Assembly (NCBI RefSeq): GCF_016522075.1
Contig: NZ_JAEHFW010000001.1
Location: 992,001 to 1,056,000, forward strand
Reading direction: 5' to 3'
Origin: Mucilaginibacter segetis
GTDB lineage: Bacteria; Bacteroidota; Bacteroidia; Sphingobacteriales; Sphingobacteriaceae
DNA length: 64,000 bases
How positions within the stretch are numbered: the first letter of the stretch is position 1; each line of letters begins with the position of its first letter. The position numbers and the translations under genes were made by a program. Positions 41,440 through 49,413 of the stretch are shown here, one piece after another. The notes under the pieces were generated by a model. The model did no database searches. It was not told the DNA's origin and saw only the letters and a program-made list of their open reading frames with translations.

Positions 41440-43995
41440 TTAATCGCGGGGTTTTTGCAGGTCTTCCAGGTGGCGCTCTAAGCTGTATTCATCCGGGAAA
41501 AGCACATCGCGCGCTTTGCTGCCCTCAAACGGTCCTACAATACCTGCCGCCTCCAGCTGATCGATGATACGCCCTGCACGGTTGTAACCCAGTTTCATTT
41601 TACGCTGAATAAGCGATGTTGACCCTTGCTGGTGCATCACAATAAGGCGCGCGGCATCCTCAAACATCGGGTCGCGGGGGCCATCATCAAAATCCTTTGA
41701 GCTGCTGGCCTCGCCTTCGCCCACATATTCAGGTAAAAGCATGGCGGTAGGATAAGCTTTTTGGCTGCCTATAAATTCCGAAACTTTTTCTACCTCAGGC
41801 GTATCTACAAAAGCGCATTGCAGGCGTATAAGATCGCTTCCGGTGGAGAGCAGCATATCACCCCGGCCGATCAACTGATCGGCACCGCCTGCATCCAGAA
41901 TGGTACGTGAGTCGATTTTTGAAAGCACCCTGAATGCTAATCGCGACGGGAAGTTGGCCTTAATGGTACCCGTAATAATATTAACCGATGGCCTTTGTGT
42001 GGCAATAACCAAATGTATACCTACGGCACGCGCCAGTTGTGCAATACGGGCAATAGGCTGCTCCACTTCTTTACCGGCGGTCATCATCAGGTCGGCAAAC
42101 TCATCAATCACCAGCACAATAAAGGGCAGGTAACGGTGCTTTTCGGGGTCGCTTATTTTGCGGTTAATAAATTTTTGGTTGTACTCCTTCAGGTTACGCA
42201 CCTGTGCATCCTTCAGCAGATCGTACCGCTGATCCATTTCGATACACAGCGAGTTAAGCGTGTTGACCACCTTTTTGGTATCGGTGATAATGGCATCTTC
42301 CTCATCGGGTAGTTTGGCCAAAAAGTGCCTTTCAATTTTACGGAACAGGGTAAGCTCCACCTTTTTCGGGTCAACCAGTACAAACTTAAGTTCGGCAGGG
42401 TGTTTTTTATACAGCAGCGAAACCAATATGGCGTTGATACCTACTGATTTACCCTGCCCCGTAGCACCTGCTACCAGCAAGTGAGGCATCTTGGCCAGAT
42501 CGGCAATAAACACCTCGTTTGATATGGTTTTACCCAGGGCAATAGGCAGATCCATTGTAGTGTTCTGATACTTTTCGGTAGCCAGAACCGACCGCATGGA
42601 TACCATTTCGGGGTTCTGATTAGGTACCTCGATACCGATGGTTCCCTTACCTGGCATCGGCGCTATGATACGGATACCCAGGGCGGCCAAACTTAAGGCG
42701 ATATCATCCTCCAGATTCTTGATCTTGGAGATACGCACCCCCGGCGCGGGTATAATTTCGTACAGGGTAACCGTTGGGCCAATGGTCGCTTTTATCTTAT
42801 CAATCTCAATGTTGTAATGGTTAAGCGTTTCAACAATTTTGTTCTTGTTGGCTTCCAGTTCGTCGGAGTTAACCGATATTTTGTTGGAGCCGTAGTTCTC
42901 CAGCAAATCAAGCGGCGGATATTTATAGGAGGCGAGGTCCAGCTTATGGTCGTACGTGCCGAATTTATTCACCAGGTCTTTAGCCTTGTCATCGTCGCTT
43001 TTCTCAATATTCAGTTCCGGCAGGGGGCGGTTCGAGTCAATAGTAAGCGGCGGACCGCTCTCGGTTTCCGGTTCGGCTTCAGGGTCGGGCGTTAACACCA
43101 GCGGTTCATGAAAAACCGGGTTTTGTACCAGCGGCTGCTGCTTTATAGGCTCGGGCGGCACGGTTTTAACCGCGTTCTCTTTCAGCTGATTGTTACGCGG
43201 CCATTCAACCGGTTTAGAGGGTTCTTCGTCTATCAGTTCAACAGGCTCCGGCGCTACCTCATCAACTTCGGCCATGCCAGCCACTCGTTCCCTGCGCTGC
43301 GGTAATTTAAAATCGATATTATAGGCAATTATTAAAACGGTTAATGCGGCAAAGGCCAGTATACCGCCCGTGCCTGCCTCGCCAACCTGTATGGTTAAAA
43401 GTTTGTTGCTCCAATAGCCAAATTCGCCCTCTAAATAATGCGGATAATCAATAATAAACGCGTGGAAAAAACCTATGGCGACCGATATAAAAACAATACC
43501 AAAAAAGGTATAGGCCAGCATTTTACTTACCGAGTACAGCTTTACTTTGAATAGCAGGCGGAAACCGATGATAAAGAAAACAAAAACGAATAGGAACGAG
43601 GCGATACCAAACCACTCGAAAATGAACTGATTGGCCAGCAGTGCGCCGAATTTACCCAGCCAGTTATCTACCATAGGGTCTTTAACGCCGTTATCTAAAA
43701 GCTCCTTGGTGGTTTTAAACAGGTTGCCCCAGCCGCCGTTAGCTTTGGATACGTAGCTCTGATCCTGCTGCCAGGTAAACAGGTAGGAGGTAAAAGCGAT
43801 GAGGAAAAAAAGCGAAAGTATCAGGAAAAACAGGCCCACAATTTTGATGAGGCGCCCGTCGCGCAGATCAAAAATCGGCCCTCTTTGGGGGCGTTCCTTA
43901 ACAGGTTTTTCCTTCCCGCCTTTAACACCCGGCTTGCGCGGCTGTGTATCTTCCTTAAAACTATTTGTTCTGAACTGGTTTCCTCTGTTAGGCAT
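41440..43995 (-). CDS. ftsK: DNA translocase FtsK
   Basis: An 851-residue septal DNA pump that moves chromosome ends apart and activates dif recombination. N-terminal domain with four to five membrane spans (about 50-225), a Pro/Glu-rich linker (about 235-340), the beta/alpha motor domain with Walker A GATGQGKS (near 510) and Walker B FIVLVIDEFADLM, and a C-terminal gamma winged-helix (KLGYNRAGRIIDQLEAAGIV) that reads KOPS-like polar sequences. All domains complete. The linker is short compared with E. coli, as usual in Bacteroidota. Start at ATG 43995. Confidence 0.96.
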   Translation of the reverse strand: MPNRGNQFRTNSFKEDTQPRKPGVKGGKEKPVKERPQRGPIFDLRDGRLIKIVGLFFLILSLFFLIAFTSYLFTWQQDQSYVSKANGGWGNLFKTTKELLDNGVKDPMVDNWLGKFGALLANQFIFEWFGIASFLFVFVFFIIGFRLLFKVKLYSVSKMLAYTFFGIVFISVAIGFFHAFIIDYPHYLEGEFGYWSNKLLTIQVGEAGTGGILAFAALTVLIIAYNIDFKLPQRRERVAGMAEVDEVAPEPVELIDEEPSKPVEWPRNNQLKENAVKTVPPEPIKQQPLVQNPVFHEPLVLTPDPEAEPETESGPPLTIDSNRPLPELNIEKSDDDKAKDLVNKFGTYDHKLDLASYKYPPLDLLENYGSNKISVNSDELEANKNKIVETLNHYNIEIDKIKATIGPTVTLYEIIPAPGVRISKIKNLEDDIALSLAALGIRIIAPMPGKGTIGIEVPNQNPEMVSMRSVLATEKYQNTTMDLPIALGKTISNEVFIADLAKMPHLLVAGATGQGKSVGINAILVSLLYKKHPAELKFVLVDPKKVELTLFRKIERHFLAKLPDEEDAIITDTKKVVNTLNSLCIEMDQRYDLLKDAQVRNLKEYNQKFINRKISDPEKHRYLPFIVLVIDEFADLMMTAGKEVEQPIARIAQLARAVGIHLVIATQRPSVNIITGTIKANFPSRLAFRVLSKIDSRTILDAGGADQLIGRGDMLLSTGSDLIRLQCAFVDTPEVEKVSEFIGSQKAYPTAMLLPEYVGEGEASSSKDFDDGPRDPMFEDAARLIVMHQQGSTSLIQRKMKLGYNRAGRIIDQLEAAGIVGPFEGSKARDVLFPDEYSLERHLEDLQKPRD

Positions 43996-44078
43996 CCTTG
44001 AATATTGCGCGTTTTAATGCAAATATAAAGTTATTAGATTAAACAGATATTTTTTAATTTTTTAGTAATATTGAATTA

Positions 44079-44726
44079 ATGAATGTAGAGAAACTGGAAG
44101 AGTATATAGCGGCTGCCGACGTGGAAAACCTGAAGGCTTTATTAGCGGCTGAGCCTGAACTGGCTACCGCGAAAACCAGCCAAAATGTGTCGCCTTTAAT
44201 GCTCTCCTGCTACTACCATAAACCCCAAATTACCGAGTTGCTGCTTAAATATGCCGATGATACCAATATGTTTGAGGCGGCCGCGGCAGGCAAGTTTGAT
44301 ACCGTAGCCCATTTACTATACACCCATCCCGATAGAATAGACGACCATGCAGAGGATGGCTTTACCGCTTTAGGCCTGGCCTGTTATTTCGGCCGGTTCG
44401 AGATCGCCCGTTTACTGGTGCTTAAAGGTGCCGATGTTAACCTGCCATCAAACAACGGCTTCAATGTTTATCCGCTGCACTCGGCAGTGGCCGGTAACCA
44501 CACCGATATTGCCGAAATGCTGATAAGCAACGGTGCCAATGTTAATGTAAAGCAAACGGCGGGAGTTACGCCGCTGCACTCGGCCGCGCAAAACGGCAAT
44601 ACGGAATTATTGATAATGCTGCTGGAACATGGCGCGGAGGTAAACATACGAATGGAGGGCGGTAAACTGCCTGCCGACCTCGCCCGCGAAAAAGGTTTCG
44701 ACGAAATTGCGGAGATACTGGTATAA
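44079..44726 (+). CDS. Ankyrin-repeat protein
   Basis: A 215-residue cytoplasmic protein made almost wholly of ankyrin repeats, about six, with typical motifs VSPLMLSCYYHKPQITELLL, DGFTALGLACYFGRFEIARL, GADVNLPSNNGFNVYPLHSA and GVTPLHSAAQNGNTELLIML. Ankyrin stacks bind other proteins. There is no signal peptide or enzymatic domain. Divergent from ftsK across 83 bases of AT-rich DNA. Partner unknown. Confidence 0.93.
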   Translation: MNVEKLEEYIAAADVENLKALLAAEPELATAKTSQNVSPLMLSCYYHKPQITELLLKYADDTNMFEAAAAGKFDTVAHLLYTHPDRIDDHAEDGFTALGLACYFGRFEIARLLVLKGADVNLPSNNGFNVYPLHSAVAGNHTDIAEMLISNGANVNVKQTAGVTPLHSAAQNGNTELLIMLLEHGAEVNIRMEGGKLPADLAREKGFDEIAEILV

Positions 44727-44841
44727 GCTGCCTGCCAATTAAAGGATATAATTTTATCTTTATTTTAAAAATCACCCTAAAGTATGAGCATAAATATCAT
44801 CCCTTACTGCAATTTTGAGGCGGTTTTTAAAGCATAAAGAA

Positions 44842-45375
44842 ATGAAAAAAAATATTTGGGTCTGCGGACTTATCGGCGGCGTAATAGCTGCCTCGTGGGG
44901 CGTTTTAGGCGAAGGTGTGTTTAGCAATTTAAGCCTTAATACCAGTATGGCGCTTGGCTATGCAGCCATGGTACTGGCCTTCTCGCTCATTTTTGTAGCG
45001 GTAAAAAACTACCGGGATGATTACCACGGCGGCAGCATTAGCTTTGGCAGGGCGCTTACCATAGGGTTGCTGATAACCCTCATTGCATCTACCGTATATG
45101 TAATTATATGGATGATAGATTACAGCTACTTTATGCCCGGTTTTGCTGAAAAGTATCAGGCCCGGGCTATGGCCGAACTAAAGGCAAGCGGGGCAAGTGC
45201 CGCTGAGATAAAAAAGCAGGGCGATGAGATGGCCGCCATGATGGAAACATACAACGTGAGCCCTTTGTACAGGGTAATGTTCACCTACCTGGAGATTGTG
45301 CCGGTAGGGGTGGTAATGTCGTTGCTTGCGGCGCTTGTGCTTAAACGAAAAGATAGATCAACAGTAACCGTATAA
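44842..45375 (+). CDS. DUF4199 membrane protein
   Basis: A 177-residue membrane protein with four spans (about 5-25, 33-55, 75-98 and 147-168) and a periplasmic or cytosolic helical loop (AEKYQARAMAELKASGASAA). Layout and motifs (YRDDYHGGSISFGRAL, YFMPGFAEKY) match DUF4199, a family restricted mainly to Bacteroidota and of unknown function. I start at ATG 44842, since upstream codons lack resemblance. The VOC gene follows after 25 bases in the same direction. Confidence 0.88.
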   Translation: MKKNIWVCGLIGGVIAASWGVLGEGVFSNLSLNTSMALGYAAMVLAFSLIFVAVKNYRDDYHGGSISFGRALTIGLLITLIASTVYVIIWMIDYSYFMPGFAEKYQARAMAELKASGASAAEIKKQGDEMAAMMETYNVSPLYRVMFTYLEIVPVGVVMSLLAALVLKRKDRSTVTV

Positions 45376-45400
45376 ATTATATAAACAGAACAACCCCAAT

Positions 45401-45805
45401 ATGAAAAAAGTAACAGGACTGGGCGGCGTGTTTTTTAAATGCGATGACCCTAAAGCGATGAACGAATGGTACGCCAGCAAACTGGGATTACCTACCAGCC
45501 AGTACGGAACCACTTTTGAGTGGCGGCATGGCGATGATCCGTCGAGAAAAGGATCAACCTCGTGGGCTACTTTCCCTAAGGACAGCAAATACTTCGACCC
45601 TTCGCCCAGCCCGTTCATGATCAACTACCGGGTGGCCGATCTGGCCGCGCTGGTAGAGGAACTCAAAAAGGATAACGTGGTGATTATTGATGAGATAGCG
45701 GAATATGATTACGGCAAATTCGTTCACGTGCTGGATCCGGAAGGCAACGTGGTAGAGCTTTGGGAACCGGTAGATGAAATTGACGAAGATAGTAAGGACG
45801 AATAA
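45401..45805 (+). CDS. VOC (glyoxalase-like) family protein
   Basis: A 134-residue protein of the vicinal oxygen chelate superfamily: paired beta-alpha-beta-beta-beta units with GLGGVFFKCDDPKAMNEWYA in the first half and FMINYRVADLAALVEELKKD then VHVLDPEGNVVELWEP in the second. The final Glu in ELWEP is a usual metal ligand. His ligands are less obvious, so activity is uncertain. Could be a lyase, dioxygenase or binding protein. Likely co-transcribed with the DUF4199 gene. Confidence 0.9.
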   Translation: MKKVTGLGGVFFKCDDPKAMNEWYASKLGLPTSQYGTTFEWRHGDDPSRKGSTSWATFPKDSKYFDPSPSPFMINYRVADLAALVEELKKDNVVIIDEIAEYDYGKFVHVLDPEGNVVELWEPVDEIDEDSKDE

Positions 45806-45882
45806 AAAATATTTTTTATTGAGGGGAGTAACAAAAGCATTTATATATTATCTTAATGCAGTACTTCTCTCAATCATAATTT

Positions 45883-47202
45883 ATGAAAAAATATCTGCCC
45901 GGTTTGCTTTTGTTATTTGCTGCTGTAAACACGGCCGTTGCACAGGATTTTGACAAGCAAAAGCTGGATAGTTTGCTTGATGTACTGGCGGCCGGCAATA
46001 AATCTACAGGCAGTTTGGCCATATCAAAAAACGGGCAAATCATTTATCAGAAAGCCACCGGGTTTATTGATATAAGAGCACAAAAGCCTGCAAACGTACA
46101 AACCAAATACCGTATAGGCTCCATCAGTAAAATGTTTACCGGGGTAATGGTTTTTCAACTGATAGAAGAGGGAAAGCTATCCCTGCAAACCAAATTGAGT
46201 CAGTTTTATCCGCAGATACCTAATGCTGATAAAATTACGATAGGCAACATGCTTAACCACCATAGCGGGTTATTCAATATCACAACCGATCCGGAGTTTT
46301 TAACCTACATGGCCACTCCGCAAACCCATCAGCAAATGCTGGCTAAAATGGCTGCCCACCAGCCCGATTTTGAGCCTGGTACCCGTATGGCATACAGCAA
46401 CACCAATTTTATACTGTTAGGTTATATCCTCGAGAAAATAACCGGCAAGGCATACCCCGATCTGGTTAAACAGCGGATTATTAATAAAATAGGTTTAAAA
46501 AACACTTATTACGGCGGTAAGATAAATACGGCTAATAACGAGGCGTTATCCTACAACTATAAAGGCAAATGGGACCTTATGCCCGAATCAGATATGAGCA
46601 TACCCGGCGGGGCAGGGGCAATGGTGTCAACCCCGACCGATCTGGACAGGTTTATTGAAGCCCTTTTTGCAGGTAAACTAATTAGCGCTGCCAGTCTGGA
46701 GCAGATGAAAACCATTACCGATAATATAGGGATGGGGATGTTCAGCATTCCGTTTTATGAAAATAAAGGCTATGGGCACAATGGCACTATAGATGGCTTC
46801 CGCTCAACTTTGGTATATTTCCCGGATGATAAGTTAGCCGTGGCCTATATTAAAAACGGGGGTAATTACGAGCCTAATGATGTATTGATAGGCGCCTTAA
46901 GCGTATGCTTTAATAAACCTTATAACCTGCCGCAGTTTATACAAATTAACCCCGCCCAGTTAGATAAGTATATTGGAGTATACGCCAGCACACAAGTGCC
47001 TTTAAAAATTACCGTTACAAAAAATGGCGATGTATTAATGGCGCAGCCTGCAGGGCAGCCGGCATTTGTGCTGGAGCCAACCAAAACAAAACACAGGTTT
47101 GTGTTTAAAGCCGCAGGGGTTGTTATGGAGTTTAATCCGGATAACGAACAGTTTACCTTAAAACAGGGCGGCGGCGAGTTTTTATTTACTAAAGATAAAT
47201 AG
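45883..47202 (+). CDS. Serine hydrolase, class C beta-lactamase family
   Basis: A 439-residue secreted enzyme with a signal peptide (about 1-21, ending AVAQ). Active-site motifs: Ser80-x-x-Lys83 (GSISKMFTG), Tyr171-Ser-Asn (MAYSNTNF) and HNG in GHNGTIDGF. The C-terminal 110 residues form a lipocalin-like beta domain often attached to such hydrolases (DUF3471-like). It probably hydrolyses D-amino-acid peptides or esters. A true beta-lactamase role is unlikely. It stands alone with its own AT-rich promoter region. Confidence 0.92.
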   Translation: MKKYLPGLLLLFAAVNTAVAQDFDKQKLDSLLDVLAAGNKSTGSLAISKNGQIIYQKATGFIDIRAQKPANVQTKYRIGSISKMFTGVMVFQLIEEGKLSLQTKLSQFYPQIPNADKITIGNMLNHHSGLFNITTDPEFLTYMATPQTHQQMLAKMAAHQPDFEPGTRMAYSNTNFILLGYILEKITGKAYPDLVKQRIINKIGLKNTYYGGKINTANNEALSYNYKGKWDLMPESDMSIPGGAGAMVSTPTDLDRFIEALFAGKLISAASLEQMKTITDNIGMGMFSIPFYENKGYGHNGTIDGFRSTLVYFPDDKLAVAYIKNGGNYEPNDVLIGALSVCFNKPYNLPQFIQINPAQLDKYIGVYASTQVPLKITVTKNGDVLMAQPAGQPAFVLEPTKTKHRFVFKAAGVVMEFNPDNEQFTLKQGGGEFLFTKDK

Positions 47203-47209
47203 CACGCTG

Positions 47210-47398
47210 TTACTCAAATTGAAGTTCCAGCTTATCTTCGCCCGCGTCAACAATCCGGAAGATGGTTTTTTCCACAGTTTCGTGGCCGTCTTCTGTTGAT
47301 TCTAAGCGGATGGTGTCATGTTCTTTATAAATATCTGTACGGGGTATCATTACGGCCCTCATGGTTTCAGGGTTGCCGTCTATTTTTATTGTTTTCAT
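47210..47398 (-). CDS. Small conserved cytoplasmic protein
   Basis: A 62-residue protein from ATG 47398 (MKTIKIDGNPETMRAVMIPR), mostly beta strands and acidic, ending DKLELQFE. No family recognised. Stop 7 bases from the serine hydrolase stop, so the two genes converge. The longer frame from 47440 would add 14 unlikely residues. Confidence 0.55.
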   Translation of the reverse strand: MKTIKIDGNPETMRAVMIPRTDIYKEHDTIRLESTEDGHETVEKTIFRIVDAGEDKLELQFE

Positions 47399-47516
47399 GA
47401 TTATGTGTGTTAACTGATAATTCAACAATACAAAACACAATAAGTTTAGGCATATACCTTATATTATAATACCGATAAAAAACAGGAGTTTTGGGAGCAG
47501 GGATCCGGAGTTGGTT

Positions 47517-48377
47517 TTAATGTACTTTTTTGCGTTTCATTAAACCGCCGGTAGTATCATCCACACTTTGCTGTACAATAAAAGCGGCAGGGTCAATTTT
47601 AAGTATTTCCCTTTTTATCAGCGGAACTTCCAACCGGCTGGCAACAGTAAAAACAATGTCGCGGGTATCATTCACGTGGCCATCTTTACCATAGCCGCTT
47701 TTGCCTTGGTAAACGGTTACACCTCGCCCCAAATTCTCGGTTATGGCAACCCTTATTTTTTCGCCTTTAACCGATATTACGGTAATGCTGGTATATTGCT
47801 CCAAACCGTTTAAAATAAAATCTATCATTTTTGATGCAGCCAGGTAGGTGAGGATGGAGTACAGGCCCGATTCCACCCCCAGTAAAAAAACCGCGGCGGT
47901 AAATATGACCACATTCAGTATCAGTATAACATCGCTAACACGTACTATCTGCGTTTTTTTGCTCACCAGCAAAGCGGCTATCTCAGTGCCATCCAATACG
48001 GCGCCGCCGCGTATGGCCATCCCGATGCCCGATCCTATAAAAACACCGCCAAATACCGCGGTAAGCAGCTTGTCGTGCGTAACATCGGGGAATTGAACAA
48101 AGGCCAGGCATAACGACAGGCCGGCTATAGCCATAGAGCTTTTTACGGCGAACACCCCGCCTAATTTGCGGTAGCCCAGGTACAGGAACGGAACGTTGAT
48201 AACAAATATAGATACCGATAACGGTGCCGAAGTAGTATTAGCCAGCAGCATGGATATGCCCGTAACCCCGCCATCAATAAAATGGCTCGATAGCAAAAAG
48301 CCTTTTAGCCCCATACCGGCTGCAAATACCCCCAGTATGATCAGCACTAAGTCGATAAGTAGGTTTTTTATTTTCAT
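47517..48377 (-). CDS. YitT family membrane protein
   Basis: A 286-residue protein with six hydrophobic N-terminal spans (DUF161 repeats; FLLSSHFIDGGVTGISMLLA and GGVFIGSGIGMAIRGGAVLD then GTEIAALLV are the family hallmarks) and a C-terminal DUF2179 domain (about 205-280, YQGKSGYGKDGHVNDTRDIV). YitT proteins are probable transporters of unknown substrate. I start at ATG 48377 (MKIKNLLIDLVL). Length and both domains are standard. Confidence 0.92.
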   Translation of the reverse strand: MKIKNLLIDLVLIILGVFAAGMGLKGFLLSSHFIDGGVTGISMLLANTTSAPLSVSIFVINVPFLYLGYRKLGGVFAVKSSMAIAGLSLCLAFVQFPDVTHDKLLTAVFGGVFIGSGIGMAIRGGAVLDGTEIAALLVSKKTQIVRVSDVILILNVVIFTAAVFLLGVESGLYSILTYLAASKMIDFILNGLEQYTSITVISVKGEKIRVAITENLGRGVTVYQGKSGYGKDGHVNDTRDIVFTVASRLEVPLIKREILKIDPAAFIVQQSVDDTTGGLMKRKKVH

Positions 48378-48468
48378 TGGCAGGTAGTGTAAGGGGTGTT
48401 TTACCGGCAATTAAGGTAGGAAAATGTTTTAAATAAAGCGGAAACAATGGCTAATTATAACGGCGCAG

Positions 48469-49230
48469 CTACCACCCGCTTTTTAAGCCCTCTTTTAATG
48501 CTGCCTGATACTTTTTAAGATCGAACGAATACAGGTACGGTGCTTTATGAGCGCCGCCTTTGCGGGTTTGTTCCAGTTTGTTAAGAATACCGAAGCCCAG
48601 TATGCGGCGCTGAAAGTTGCGCCTGTCTAGCTTTTTACCTAATATGGTTTCGTAAAGTTTTTGCAGTTCGGGCATGGTGAACTCTTTGGGCATAAGGTTA
48701 TAACCAATGGGCTGATAGCTTAATTGCAGGCGCAGGGTATCCAGCGCGGTTCTGAATATCAATTCATGATCGAGCTGAAACTTTGGCAGGTCATCCAGAT
48801 CGCGCCAGGTGCATATCTCCGAAAAAACATCAGGCGTGGGTATCACGTTAAAAAAATCAACCAAAGCATAGTAACCGATAGAGATGAAGCGTTGGGTGAA
48901 AAAATTATTACCTGCGGGCAGCACTTCGCTGTACATTTCGTTATGAATTTTAGAGCGGTCGGGGTCGCCAAATACGTGAAACTGCTTTAAAAAAACTTTG
49001 TCGAGTCCGGTACGCGTTGCTAAAATACGGTTAGCCGCCACCTCAATAGGCTCCTGTTTCATAACAAAGCCACCGGGCAGGTACCACGCCTCCTCATTGT
49101 TACTTTTCAACATCAGCACTTTCATCTGCCCCTCGTGAAAACCAAAAACCACACAATCAATTGATATGTGATCAAGGTACATCATGCCGGCTTCGGCTTC
49201 AAATTCTTCAAGTTGCTGTTTAGTTAACAT
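48469..49230 (-). CDS. Nudix-type transcriptional regulator of sugar use (NrtR/AraR-like)
   Basis: A 253-residue protein: N-terminal Nudix domain (about 18-155) and C-terminal winged helix (about 165-240; MPELQKLYETILGKKLDRRN, then FQRRILGFGILNKLEQTRK). The Nudix box is degraded: GGFVMKQE is followed by NRILATRTGL, where the catalytic REUxEE glutamates are missing. That is typical of Nudix regulators that sense a ligand but do not hydrolyse, such as the sugar regulators of Bacteroidota. Divergent from the GH3 beta-glucosidase gene, so it most likely controls it through the inverted repeat at 49282. Confidence 0.85.
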   Translation of the reverse strand: MLTKQQLEEFEAEAGMMYLDHISIDCVVFGFHEGQMKVLMLKSNNEEAWYLPGGFVMKQEPIEVAANRILATRTGLDKVFLKQFHVFGDPDRSKIHNEMYSEVLPAGNNFFTQRFISIGYYALVDFFNVIPTPDVFSEICTWRDLDDLPKFQLDHELIFRTALDTLRLQLSYQPIGYNLMPKEFTMPELQKLYETILGKKLDRRNFQRRILGFGILNKLEQTRKGGAHKAPYLYSFDLKKYQAALKEGLKSGW

Positions 49231-49281
49231 TTATATATTCTATAAAAATACTTTGAATGTTTAATTTTAATATTTACAATT

Positions 49282-49296
49282 GTGTACCAATTACAC
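49282..49296. promoter_or_regulatory. Operator-like inverted repeat between regulator and bglX
   Basis: GTGTA-CCAAT-TACAC, a perfect 5-base inverted repeat with 5-base spacer, preceded by ACAATTGT (partly overlapping). It lies in the 183-base AT-rich gap between the divergent Nudix-regulator and beta-glucosidase genes, the expected place for the regulator's binding site. Confidence 0.5.
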
Positions 49297-49413
49297 CTTT
49301 AGGCTGATGTTTTAATATCCAATTATAACTATTTAGTTTAACAGTAATTTAATAAACACAAAATTAATATTGTTTATAGCCAATAGCTATATTATATAAT
49401 ACCCTCACATAAA

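Noticed and set aside
45883..47202. Antibiotic-resistance beta-lactamase
   Set aside because: It has SxxK, YSN and HNG motifs but the lipocalin-like tail and context are those of general serine hydrolases. No evidence for resistance.
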